The notes under the pieces are model-generated. The model made no database searches. It was given only the letters and a program-made list of their open reading frames with translations, and had not been told where the DNA came from. From contig JALXAM010000010.1 in NCBI GenBank assembly GCA_026992075.1, positions 16,432 through 80,431 on the forward strand: DNA of 64,000 nt, given 5' to 3'. The stretch is from Sedimenticola sp. Its GTDB lineage: Bacteria > Pseudomonadota > Gammaproteobacteria > Chromatiales > Chromatiaceae. A program made the translations under genes and the position numbers. Shown piece after piece: positions 7,778 through 16,043 of the stretch. Each line of letters begins with the position of its first letter. The first letter of the stretch is position 1.

Positions 7778-8491
7778 ATGAAAAAACGTTCGATCGTCTC
7801 AATTACCGGTCTTGCCGCTGTCATGCTCGTGAGCGGCTCTGCCTTCGCCTGGCTGGAAAAAACCGGTGAGCGGGACGAGGCGCTGAGCCTGAAGCCCAAT
7901 CGTGAAAACGGTATCGAGGTGTATGAGGTGTGTGCAGCCTGTCACCTCACCGAAGGCTGGGGCACCAAAGATGGTACTTTCCCGCAGATCGCTGGTCAGC
8001 ACCAGACCGTGCTGGTCAAGCAGCTTGCAGACATTCGCGAAGGCAACCGGGACAACCCAACCATGTATCCCTTCGCCAAACCCGAATCCATCGGGGGTCC
8101 CCAGGCAATGGCCGACGTGACCCATTACATCTCCCAGCTTCCGATGAACCCGGACAATGGCAAGGGTCCTTGGGAGCCAGGCACCCCGGAATGGGAAAGG
8201 GGTAAAAAACTGTTCGAGGAAAACTGCGTGAAATGCCATGGCGAGCATGGGGAAGGGAGCGCTGAAAAGTTCTATCCCAAGATTCAGGGGCAGCACTATC
8301 TCTACATGCTGCGCCAGTTCGAATGGATTCGCGATGGTAAACGCCGCAACGCCAACCCCGAGATGGTGGAGCAGATCAAGAACTTCACCGACGAGGACAT
8401 GAAACATGTGATCAACTATGTCTCCTGGATCAAGGTGCCCAAGGAGGATCTGGCGCCTTCCAAGGACTGGACCAATCCGGACTTCGACTGA
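7778..8491 (+). CDS. Dihaem cytochrome c, second copy
   Basis: 237 aa. The signal peptide is MKKRSIVSITGLAA... ending SAFA-W. Haem motifs CAACH (about residue 52) and CVKCH (about residue 150) are each followed by a PQIAGQH or PKIQGQH motif, as in the neighbouring dihaem protein. The C-terminus carries an extra 20-residue proline/aspartate tail. Ribosome site GGAGGATCTTCC before the ATG. Probably a periplasmic electron carrier, perhaps linking a quinol-oxidising complex to NosZ. The preceding FNR-like box suggests independent control. Confidence 0.92.
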   Translation: MKKRSIVSITGLAAVMLVSGSAFAWLEKTGERDEALSLKPNRENGIEVYEVCAACHLTEGWGTKDGTFPQIAGQHQTVLVKQLADIREGNRDNPTMYPFAKPESIGGPQAMADVTHYISQLPMNPDNGKGPWEPGTPEWERGKKLFEENCVKCHGEHGEGSAEKFYPKIQGQHYLYMLRQFEWIRDGKRRNANPEMVEQIKNFTDEDMKHVINYVSWIKVPKEDLAPSKDWTNPDFD

Positions 8492-8509
8492 ACCTATTAG
8501 TGTCCTGGT

Positions 8510-8549
8510 AACCCACCTGCCGGTGGACTGTTCCAGTGGCAGGTGGGTT
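8510..8549 (+). terminator. 12-bp perfect inverted repeat after the cytochrome genes
   Basis: AACCCACCTGCC at 8510-8521 pairs fully with GGCAGGTGGGTT at 8538-8549 across a 16-base loop. No clear U-tract follows, so it may be a factor-dependent terminator, an mRNA-stabilising hairpin or a protein-binding site. It lies in the 247-base gap before nosB. Confidence 0.55.
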
Positions 8550-8661
8550 GAAGTTGGGCCCTGGCTCTGCTGGGGCGTGGTGAAGGGAGAAGCGCTGGGC
8601 CGCTTCTTTCTTCGTTATGGGGTGGTGAAATCCCGACTGATCACGGGGTTTGGCCTGCCGA

Positions 8662-8675
8662 TTGAAAACGATCAT
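8662..8675 (+). promoter_or_regulatory. Weak FNR/DNR-like box upstream of nosB
   Basis: TTGAA-AACG-ATCAT, 8 of 10 consensus positions and nearly palindromic. Centred about 70 bases before the nosB ATG, so a class II promoter would start around 8710. Less convincing than the two other boxes, but the same spacing and context recur. Confidence 0.4.
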
Positions 8676-8738
8676 GGTACTTGGTGGCTGCCGGAGTATA
8701 TTGCTGCGGATACCATGTTTCCGAATCCGGGGTGAATC

Positions 8739-9980
8739 ATGTCCAAGCGAGTCATCGTCTCCAACCTGCTGATCCTGGCCAGCCTGGTGCTGCTGGTGGT
8801 GATCTATTTCGCGCCCATCTGGTGGGTGTCGCTCACTGCGCCCAACTATCCGCCCGAATCCTTCCCGGACGGGGTGCGGATCCACTTCCACATGAATGGA
8901 GTCTTCAATGGCTGTAAGAAGGTGGCCAAGAAGGAGATCGAAGAGGAAGAGGCGCTGGATTGTGTTCACGAGATGGATACCATCAACCACTATGTGGGGA
9001 TGTATCCCATCGCTTCCGGCGGGGTGGTGGAGAAGGCCTTCTCCCCTTTCCTGCTTTCCCTCTTGGGGGTGATGCTGATCGGTTTCGCCTGCACCAAGCC
9101 CAAGATCCGGCTGGTGCTGATGGCGGTGGGTTTCGGCATCATCATCTTGTGGATGTCACTGTACTGGTTTGGCAAGGATGGATTGAAGTATCAGCCAGCC
9201 GGCTATATCCAGGCGTTGGTGACCTCTCTGGGTCAGGATCGTGGTGGGGACACCGGCAATCGGGCAGCCCAGGCGGTGATCGAGCGCATTCGCGAGTCCG
9301 TGGGTGACGAGGCGGTAGATATCGAAGAGGTCAAGAAGAAAGTTCAGGACGAAAAGGCCAAGGAACTGCTGGAGATCGCCTCTTCCCTCGCCCAGGGAGA
9401 CGTGGAGGAAGGGAAGGAGACCGCCGTGAAGAACAAGAAGCTGGCCAACATCCAGCTTTTGAAAGAGGCGTTCGAAGCAGATCAGGCGAAGAAACCGGCG
9501 GACCAGCGCGAAGAGTGGACCGGGAGTGGCCAGCAGGTGCTGCGCTGGCACTATGAGAAGAGCCTGGGGCGCTACTTCAACAATCCCGCCGAGATCGAAC
9601 CCATGGTACGGAAGATGACTTTGGCGGCCAACATCGTTTTCTGGGCCGTGATTGCCGCCATGCTCCTGTTGTTATGGGGCGCACGCAAGACGGGTGGACT
9701 CATCTACTGGCTGATGATCGTGGTGCCCATGCTGCTGCCGGTATTCTTCGTCATCGAATATTCGGCCTGGCTATGGTGGTACGGCCACAACCTGAACTCC
9801 ATGGGTGCCTTCACCGTGAAGCCCTTCATGCCCACGGTGTTCGGCGATGGCAAGGTGGCTCAGTTCACCACCCACTCCTATCCCTACTGGGGCTTCTTCC
9901 TGATGCTCCTTTTCTCCGCCCTGTTGGCGGTGGCTGCGCTGCTGCGGCTCAAGGAGTTCAAGGAGAAAGGTGAGGAATGA
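8739..9980 (+). CDS. nosB: NosB-like polytopic membrane protein
   Basis: 413 aa. One N-terminal membrane segment (about 8-28) precedes a periplasmic stretch with two cysteines and many acids. Next come two segments near 105-145, a charged soluble middle region (about 150-280, Glu/Lys-rich) and three further segments in the last 120 residues. No metal-binding motif is obvious. Membrane proteins of this kind placed before nosD are the hallmark NosB of clade II nos clusters, whose function is not established. The identification rests on position and topology. The stop overlaps nosD by 4 bases (ATGA at 9977). Confidence 0.72.
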   Translation: MSKRVIVSNLLILASLVLLVVIYFAPIWWVSLTAPNYPPESFPDGVRIHFHMNGVFNGCKKVAKKEIEEEEALDCVHEMDTINHYVGMYPIASGGVVEKAFSPFLLSLLGVMLIGFACTKPKIRLVLMAVGFGIIILWMSLYWFGKDGLKYQPAGYIQALVTSLGQDRGGDTGNRAAQAVIERIRESVGDEAVDIEEVKKKVQDEKAKELLEIASSLAQGDVEEGKETAVKNKKLANIQLLKEAFEADQAKKPADQREEWTGSGQQVLRWHYEKSLGRYFNNPAEIEPMVRKMTLAANIVFWAVIAAMLLLLWGARKTGGLIYWLMIVVPMLLPVFFVIEYSAWLWWYGHNLNSMGAFTVKPFMPTVFGDGKVAQFTTHSYPYWGFFLMLLFSALLAVAALLRLKEFKEKGEE

Positions 9981-11278
9981 CCGCATGGTTGCGCCTGCTG
10001 TTCCTGCTGCTCACGTTGCTCGTGCAGTCGGTTGGAGCAGCAGGCGCCTACCCTTCGCTGCAGGAGCTGGTGGACCAGACCCCGGAGGGGGGCACCCTTT
10101 CGCTCGCTCCGGGTACCTACTCAGGGCCTGTGGTGGTGGACAAACCCATGACCATCGACGGTGGTGATCAGGTGACGGTGGATGGTGGCGGCAAAGGCAC
10201 CGTGATCCTGCTCGATACCGATGGCGCCACCATCAAGAACCTTCATATCACCGGTTCCGGCGAGGCGGTGAACGACCTGGATTCCTGCGTCCAGGTACGC
10301 GGCAATTACAACGTCATCAAGGACAACGTCATGGACGACTGTCTCTTTGGCGTGGATCTGCAGCAGTCCAACAACAACATCGTGCGACGCAACCGGATCA
10401 GCTCCAAGACCGAATTCGGCTTGGGACAGCGCGGTGACTCGGTACGCTTGTGGTACAGCTTCGACAACAAGATCACGGATAACGAGATCACCAATGTGCG
10501 CGACATGGTGGTTTGGTATTCGGCCAACAACGTCATTGCCCGCAACCGCACCTCCAACAGTCGTTATTCTCTCCATTTCATGTATTCACGCTACAACCTG
10601 GTGGAGGACAACTATTATGTGAACAATGCAGTGGGCATTTTTCTCATGTACAGCGATTCGGTGGTGGTGCGCAACAATACCGTTGCCCATGCGGTAGGGC
10701 CCACCGGCATCGGCATCGGCTTCAAAGAGACCTCGGACCTCACCATCGAAAACAACAAGGTGCTCTACTGCGCCAGCGGTTTCTACATCGATGTTTCGCC
10801 CTTCCAGCCAGATACCACCAACCGCTACCGTGGCAACCTGGTGGCCTATAATGGCATCGGTATCCGCTTTCTGAACGACTGGCACGACAACCTCTTCACC
10901 CACAACCAGTTCGTGGACAATCTCACCCAGGTGGTGGTGAGCGGCGGGGGTACCGCCAACAACAACCTGTGGAAGGGCAACTACTGGAGCGATTACACGG
11001 GGTTCGACCTGAATCGCGACGGCATCGGTGACCAGCCCTACGAGCTTTATAACTATGCGGACCGTCTCTGGCAGGACGTGCCCTATGCCCAGTTCTTCAA
11101 AGGGTCACCGATCCTGGAAGTGCTGGACTTTCTTCAACGGCTGGCTCCCTTCTCACCACCGGTGTTGCTGGTGCGGGATCCCGAGCCACTGCTCCAACCT
11201 CCCGGCAAGGTGGAGGTGGCGAAGAAGGTCGAGGAAAAAGATGCCTACGACCTGCTGAGAGAGAGCCTGGAGAACTGA
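9977..11278 (+). CDS. nosD: NosD, periplasmic copper-site maturation protein
   Basis: 433 aa. Sec signal peptide (MTAWLRLLFLLLTLL... to GAAGA). The body is a right-handed beta-helix with recurrent CASH/PbH1 repeats visible as N-N-x-I/V-x-x-N periods (for example SNNNIVRRNRI, SANNVIARNRT, SDSVVVRNNTV). NosD works with the NosFY ABC transporter to complete the CuZ cluster of NosZ. The family length is typical. It overlaps nosB by 4 bases and is followed 2 bases later by nosG, so this is a tight operon. Confidence 0.96.
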   Translation: MTAWLRLLFLLLTLLVQSVGAAGAYPSLQELVDQTPEGGTLSLAPGTYSGPVVVDKPMTIDGGDQVTVDGGGKGTVILLDTDGATIKNLHITGSGEAVNDLDSCVQVRGNYNVIKDNVMDDCLFGVDLQQSNNNIVRRNRISSKTEFGLGQRGDSVRLWYSFDNKITDNEITNVRDMVVWYSANNVIARNRTSNSRYSLHFMYSRYNLVEDNYYVNNAVGIFLMYSDSVVVRNNTVAHAVGPTGIGIGFKETSDLTIENNKVLYCASGFYIDVSPFQPDTTNRYRGNLVAYNGIGIRFLNDWHDNLFTHNQFVDNLTQVVVSGGGTANNNLWKGNYWSDYTGFDLNRDGIGDQPYELYNYADRLWQDVPYAQFFKGSPILEVLDFLQRLAPFSPPVLLVRDPEPLLQPPGKVEVAKKVEEKDAYDLLRESLEN

Positions 11279-11280
11279 CC

Positions 11281-12135
11281 ATGACCAAGAAACGTGGAAT
11301 GACCCCCCAGCAAAGGGCCCGGCGGAAGTTTCTCAATTCCATTGCCCTCGCTGCAGGTGTCACCGGCGTCTCCTTGATGGGATTTGTGCCGGTGGCGGCG
11401 AAGAAACTGAATGAGCGGTTGCGCCCCCCGGGGGCTCTCAACGAGGATGAGTTTCTGGCTGCCTGTATCAAATGTGGTCAGTGCGTCCAGGTCTGTCCGG
11501 TGGAGGCGATCAAGCTGGCGGACCTCACCGACGGTTTTGGTGTCGGTGTGCCCCACATCGAGGCACGGGATCAGGCCTGCGACTTTTCCTGCGATGGCCT
11601 GCAGTGTGTGCTTGCCTGTCCAACAGGGGCTCTGATTCATGAGATCGCTTTTCCCTCGCAGGTGGACATGGGGATCGCCAAGGTGGTGGCGCCGGCCAAG
11701 TGTCTGGCAGTGCAGGGCAAGGGCTTCAAGGGGCAGGCCAGGGGGCCTGACTTCAAGGGCAAGCTGCGCTATGCGGAGATCGACCGCTGGAATCCCATCC
11801 AGGTGGCGGATCATCCTTACGACCTGGAGCTGTGCGACCTGTGCGTGCGCCAATGTCCCATCGAGATCCAGATCATCGACTGCGCCAAGGACGATGAGAA
11901 AAAGCGTGAACAGCTGGGCCTGGTGGCCAAGCGGCAGCCCGGCGAGTGCCCGCCAAAGCACGCCATCGAGTTGCGCCCTATTGAATCCAGCGATGGGACG
12001 AAACGCATGCAGCCGGTGATCCTGGAGGGCTGCGTGGGCTGCGGTGTGTGTGAAATGATCTGCCCGGTGGAGCCATCGGTGATCGTCATCGATCCAACAG
12101 AAAGCAGAGAGAAGAGTCGGGGGATGCGGGCATGA
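11281..12135 (+). CDS. nosG: NosG, NapG-type periplasmic ferredoxin
   Basis: 284 aa. An N-terminal RRKFLNS sequence followed by a hydrophobic stretch resembles a twin-arginine signal, so it is probably a Tat-exported iron-sulfur protein. Four cysteine clusters are readable: CIKCGQCVQVCP, CDFSCDGLQCVLACP, CDLCVRQCP and CVGCGVCEMICP, enough for four 4Fe-4S centres. With the membrane partner NosH it is expected to pass electrons from menaquinol towards the cytochromes and NosZ, by analogy to NapGH. Overlaps nosH by 4 bases. Confidence 0.93.
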   Translation: MTKKRGMTPQQRARRKFLNSIALAAGVTGVSLMGFVPVAAKKLNERLRPPGALNEDEFLAACIKCGQCVQVCPVEAIKLADLTDGFGVGVPHIEARDQACDFSCDGLQCVLACPTGALIHEIAFPSQVDMGIAKVVAPAKCLAVQGKGFKGQARGPDFKGKLRYAEIDRWNPIQVADHPYDLELCDLCVRQCPIEIQIIDCAKDDEKKREQLGLVAKRQPGECPPKHAIELRPIESSDGTKRMQPVILEGCVGCGVCEMICPVEPSVIVIDPTESREKSRGMRA

Positions 12136-13109
12136 GCGGAATCCTGGAATCGTTGCGGGTGCTGCTGGGTGGAGATCCCAAGCGAGTGCCCAAGAAGGAG
12201 ATGCCTGATGAGGTACGGGAGCTCCATGCGCACAAGTTCAGCGACAAGGAGCGTATCGAGGCGATCCGCATCGAGCTGGCTCACAAGGAACAACACAAGA
12301 TGCCGGAGAAGAAGCGACGCCTGCGCTGGGCGGTGCTGATCGCGGTCAACCTGTTGTTCGTGGTTTCCTATTACCTGGATATCCAACTGCTGGAAGGGGC
12401 TCTCACCGCCTCCCGTTTCATGGGCTTCCACATGGCCGATCTCAACTCTGCACTGCAGGTGATGCTGGCCTTCAAGCATGTGGTGATCAACCTGTTGATC
12501 GGAACTGCCACGGTCTTCGTGCTCTGGTGGTTGCTGGGGGGGCGCACCTTCTGCTCCTGGGTCTGTCCCTACCATCTGGTGGCGGAATGGGCGGAGATGC
12601 TACATGAAAAACTGCGTGCCAAGGGCTGGGCCATGGACATCCAGTTCGATCGACGCTCGCGTACCTGGCTCTGGATCCTGTTCGCGGTGCTGGCTTTCGC
12701 CACCGGCTATACGGTGTACGAAACCATCTCCCCCACTGGCATCCTGAGTCGCGCGCTCATCTACGGACCGGGGGTGGCTCTGGTCTGGGTGGGATTGATC
12801 CTGCTGTTCGAGATCTTTTTCTCTCGCCGCGCCTGGTGCAGGTATGCCTGTCCCATCGGGCTCACTTATGGCTTGGTGGGGGCCACCTCTCCCTTCACCG
12901 TGCATTACAAGCTGGAGAACTGCTACCACGAGGGCGAATGCCGCAAGGTCTGCCTGGTGCCGCACGTGCTCGACCTGACCATCAAGGGCAGGGCGCCTGC
13001 ACTGGAGCTGGACGTGGGCGCGGACTGCACCCGCTGCCTGCGCTGCGTGGACGCCTGCCCCACCGGCGCGCTGACCATCAAATACAAGGGCCTGGGCGGC
13101 CTGGTGTGA
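12132..13109 (+). CDS. nosH: NosH, NapH-type membrane polyferredoxin, menaquinol oxidation
   Basis: 325 aa. Four membrane segments are visible (about 58-80, 105-135, 175-200, 210-235). Cytoplasmic cysteine motifs CSWVCP and CRYACP follow membrane segments as in NapH, and the C-terminus holds two 4Fe-4S sites (CYHEGECRKVC and CTRCLRCVDACP). The protein is the expected quinol-oxidising partner of NosG. It starts at 12132 within an ATGA overlap with nosG. The long charged N-terminal region (residues 1-55) is cytoplasmic. Confidence 0.93.
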   Translation: MSGILESLRVLLGGDPKRVPKKEMPDEVRELHAHKFSDKERIEAIRIELAHKEQHKMPEKKRRLRWAVLIAVNLLFVVSYYLDIQLLEGALTASRFMGFHMADLNSALQVMLAFKHVVINLLIGTATVFVLWWLLGGRTFCSWVCPYHLVAEWAEMLHEKLRAKGWAMDIQFDRRSRTWLWILFAVLAFATGYTVYETISPTGILSRALIYGPGVALVWVGLILLFEIFFSRRAWCRYACPIGLTYGLVGATSPFTVHYKLENCYHEGECRKVCLVPHVLDLTIKGRAPALELDVGADCTRCLRCVDACPTGALTIKYKGLGGLV

Positions 13110-13128
13110 TGTTGGCCAGGAGTCGCGT

Positions 13129-13995
13129 ATGAGTCTGATCCAGCTGCAGCAGGTCACCAAGCGGTTCCGCCGCCACCAAGTGCTCAAGGGTATCGACCTG
13201 GCCATCGAGCGGGGGGACCGTGTGGCCCTGGTGGGATCCAACGGGGCCGGCAAGACCACTCTCATCCGCTGTCTGCTGGGGGAGTACAACCATGGTGGAA
13301 CCTTGCTCGTGGGCGGGCTGGAGCCGCGTAGCCATCGTACCGAGGTGCTGGGCCGGGTAGGGTTCGTGCCGCAGATCTCTCCGCCGTTGAAGATGCCGGT
13401 GGGTCAGCTCATCCAATTTGCCGCAGGCGTGTGTGACAGTGATCCGGAGCGGATGAAGGCGGTGGCCGGTGACCTGGGGCTGGATGCGGATGCCATCCGT
13501 CACCAGCCCTTCAACCGGCTGTCGGGGGGCATGAAACAGAAACTGCTCATCGCCATCGCGCTGGGCAGGGACTGCGAACTGCTGGTGCTGGACGAACCTG
13601 CCGCCAACCTGGATCCGGAGGCGCGGCACCGCTTTTTCGGGCTGCTCGCCGAACGCAAGGAAAAGGCGGCCATGATCATCTCCAGTCACCGGTTGGACGA
13701 AGTGGCCTCTCTGGTGAACCGGGTGGTGGAGATGGACCAGGGCCGTATCGTGCTGGACGACCAAGTGGCCGACGATGTCTCCATGACCTCGGTGCTGCGC
13801 AGCCGGGTGACCTTGGTACGGCCCAGCGAGGCCTTTGCCCGAGCCATCCGGCAATGGGGCTTCGAGGAACGGGACGATGGGCTCGCATGGGAAGGAAAGG
13901 TGGCCGGCCCCGACCGGCTGCGTTTTCTGGGCGTCCTTTCCCGTTATGCAGCCCTGCTACGGGGCATTCACTTGGAAGAGGCGGAGAATGGCTGA
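13129..13995 (+). CDS. nosF: NosF, ABC transporter ATPase for NosZ maturation
   Basis: 288-aa ABC ATPase. Walker A GSNGAGKTT at residues 36-44, signature LSGGMKQK, Walker B LLVLDEP and a switch histidine in IISSHR are all present. It energises the NosFY transporter that supplies a sulfur-containing species for the CuZ site via NosD. CCAGGAG lies 7 bases before the ATG. The 3' end overlaps nosL by 8 bases. Confidence 0.95.
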   Translation: MSLIQLQQVTKRFRRHQVLKGIDLAIERGDRVALVGSNGAGKTTLIRCLLGEYNHGGTLLVGGLEPRSHRTEVLGRVGFVPQISPPLKMPVGQLIQFAAGVCDSDPERMKAVAGDLGLDADAIRHQPFNRLSGGMKQKLLIAIALGRDCELLVLDEPAANLDPEARHRFFGLLAERKEKAAMIISSHRLDEVASLVNRVVEMDQGRIVLDDQVADDVSMTSVLRSRVTLVRPSEAFARAIRQWGFEERDDGLAWEGKVAGPDRLRFLGVLSRYAALLRGIHLEEAENG

Positions 13996-14536
13996 GCCGC
14001 TTTTCAGACTGTGGCACGGGGTGGCGGAGTGGCGCCGGGGAACCCTGTTCTCCGTGTGGCTGGGATTGATGACACTGGCTTTGACAGGCTGTTCTCAAGG
14101 ACCCGATACCGGGCCGGGAGAGGTGCGCTGGGATCGGGATATCTGTGTCCGTTGCGCCATGGCCATCAGCGACCCCATGTATTCGGCTCAGATCCGGGTA
14201 CATCCCCCCGGCGGGGGTAGGAGCAAGCTGTACAAATTCGACGACATCGGTTGTGCCGTCATCTGGCTCGACCAGCAGCCGTTCAAGGAGGATCCCAGCG
14301 TGGAGATCTGGGTGAACGACTACCACACCGGAAAATGGATCGATGCGCGCAAGGCCTGGTACGTGCCGGGCAGGGTGACCCCCATGGGCTATGGCCTTGG
14401 GGCCACCATCCGCAAGGAGCCGGGTGCCATGGATTTCTCGGCAGCGCGAAGACATATCTACCAGGTGGAACAAAGCTATCATCTCCATCGCGGCGAAACA
14501 CCTGATCACTCCCACCCGGAAACCGGTTCCCAATGA
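13988..14536 (+). CDS. nosL: NosL, copper-chaperone lipoprotein
   Basis: 182 aa from the ATG at 13988. The frame is open further upstream, but this start overlaps nosF by only 8 bases and gives a proper lipoprotein signal with the lipobox LTGC (Cys35). The Cu(I)-binding CVRCAM motif, the signature of NosL, follows soon after. NosL delivers copper to NosZ at the outer face of the membrane. The stop overlaps the nosY ATG as ATGA. Confidence 0.94.
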   Translation: MAEPLFRLWHGVAEWRRGTLFSVWLGLMTLALTGCSQGPDTGPGEVRWDRDICVRCAMAISDPMYSAQIRVHPPGGGRSKLYKFDDIGCAVIWLDQQPFKEDPSVEIWVNDYHTGKWIDARKAWYVPGRVTPMGYGLGATIRKEPGAMDFSAARRHIYQVEQSYHLHRGETPDHSHPETGSQ

Positions 14537-15360
14537 AGCACCTGATCCTCACTGCCAGGGCAGACATCAGCGAGTCCCTGCGTTCCCGTTGGTTCTTCGT
14601 CTACTCTCTCGTCTTCGGTGGCGTGGTGGTGGCGCTCTTTCTTTCCGGCCTCACCGAGTCGCGCATCATGGGCTTCACCGGCCTGTCCCGGCTGCTGGTG
14701 ACCTATCTGCAGATCACCATGGCCATACTGCCGCTGTTCGTGCTCATCACCACGGTGCGCTCGGTGGCCGGCGACCGCGAGGCGGGGATCTTCGAGTATA
14801 TGCTCTCCCTGCCGGTGAGCCTCTCCAGTTGGTTCTGGGGCAAGCTGCTGGGCCGTTTCGTGGTGGTGTTCCTGCCGGTGGTGCTGGCGATGTTCGGTGC
14901 CGTGGCCTGGGGCATGGTGAAAGGGGTGGAGATCCCCTGGGCTCAGGTGATCCTCTACACCATTTTCCTGATCTCCCTCGCCTGGTGTTTTCTTGGTATC
15001 GGAATGTTCGTCTCCAGTGTGGCCCGCTCCTCGGATGTGGCCACGGGGGCAGCTTTTCTGGTCTGGCTCTTTCTGCTGCTGTTTCTCGACCTGATACTGC
15101 TCGGTGCCCTGATCCGGGAAGGGTTGCCGCCGGAGACCATCATCGCCATCGCTCTGGCCAATCCCCTGCAGGTGTTTCGCACCGGGGCCATGCTGCTGTT
15201 CGATCCCCAACTGGTGCTGCTGGGACCGGCTGCCTATGTAATCCTGGACAACTTCGGAGAGAGGGGTTATCTGGCCTGGACCATTCTCTATCCTCTGGTG
15301 TTGGGCACGCTGTTCGCATGGGTCGGCTATCGCATCTTTCGCCGGGGTGACCTGCCTTGA
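14533..15360 (+). CDS. nosY: NosY, ABC transporter permease for NosZ maturation
   Basis: 275 aa with six hydrophobic segments (about 20-40, 60-82, 103-130, 140-165, 172-195, 240-262) and the SVAGDREAGIFEY motif common to NosY-like ABC-2 permeases. It forms the membrane channel of the NosFY transporter that feeds NosD. Translational coupling on both sides: ATGA with nosL, and a TTG start of the next gene inside its stop codon. Confidence 0.95.
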   Translation: MKHLILTARADISESLRSRWFFVYSLVFGGVVVALFLSGLTESRIMGFTGLSRLLVTYLQITMAILPLFVLITTVRSVAGDREAGIFEYMLSLPVSLSSWFWGKLLGRFVVVFLPVVLAMFGAVAWGMVKGVEIPWAQVILYTIFLISLAWCFLGIGMFVSSVARSSDVATGAAFLVWLFLLLFLDLILLGALIREGLPPETIIAIALANPLQVFRTGAMLLFDPQLVLLGPAAYVILDNFGERGYLAWTILYPLVLGTLFAWVGYRIFRRGDLP

Positions 15361-15833
15361 CCAGAGAATCCTCCAGCAGGTGGGTGCTGCCACTGGTGGT
15401 GCTGGTGCTGGTAGCTTCCCTGGCAGCCGGATACTGGCTTTTCCGGGACTACCTCAACCCGCCCCAGGCTGTGGAGCTGGAACCGGATGGTTGCGATCTT
15501 CAGAAGAAGGCCTGCCGCCGCAGCCTGCCGGGTGGCGGCGAGATGGTGTTCGAGATACAGCCTCGTCCCATTCCCCTGGTGACGCCGCTGAAGCTGCGGG
15601 TGGAGGTGAAGGGCGTTCCCGTGCGACGGGTGGAGGTGGATTTCACCGGGCTCAACATGAACATGGGCTACAACCGGCCCCGGCTCAAGGAGGTGGCACC
15701 GGGCCGTTTCGAGGCAGAGGGTTATCTGCCGGTCTGCATCCGTCAACGCATGGAATGGCAGGCCAAGGTGCTGCTGTATCTGCCGGGCAAGGTGGTGGCA
15801 GTACCCTACCGTTTCGACACCATCCGGGAGTAG
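15357..15833 (+). CDS. Membrane-anchored periplasmic protein at the end of the nos operon
   Basis: 158 aa starting with TTG at 15357, overlapping the nosY stop, with GGGGTGA upstream as ribosome site. One N-terminal membrane anchor (about 10-30) is followed by a periplasmic beta-rich domain. It contains two early cysteines (DGCDLQKKAC), a Met-rich FTGLNMNMGYNR segment and LPVCIRQRMEW. I do not recognise a named family. The Met/Cys pattern and the position suggest copper handling or redox assistance for NosZ assembly, which is inference. It could be compared with YtkA- and FixH-like periplasmic proteins. Confidence 0.75.
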   Translation: MTRESSSRWVLPLVVLVLVASLAAGYWLFRDYLNPPQAVELEPDGCDLQKKACRRSLPGGGEMVFEIQPRPIPLVTPLKLRVEVKGVPVRRVEVDFTGLNMNMGYNRPRLKEVAPGRFEAEGYLPVCIRQRMEWQAKVLLYLPGKVVAVPYRFDTIRE

Positions 15834-16043
15834 GCCGGGCTTCAATCCGTTCCATCGTTACGGATATCTCGTGTTTGGCGGCTTCCACGGCCACCTTGTT
15901 CTCATTCTGGTTTCGGTACTGGTCCTGGTGGATCCATAGGGTGCGTCGCGCGCATGGGGCCAAGGTCCATTTGCCGGACGAAGAGAAGACCGTCTTCCCA
16001 ACGTTCTCGGCACTCTCTTCCTGAGGTGATATGGAAGGCCCAA

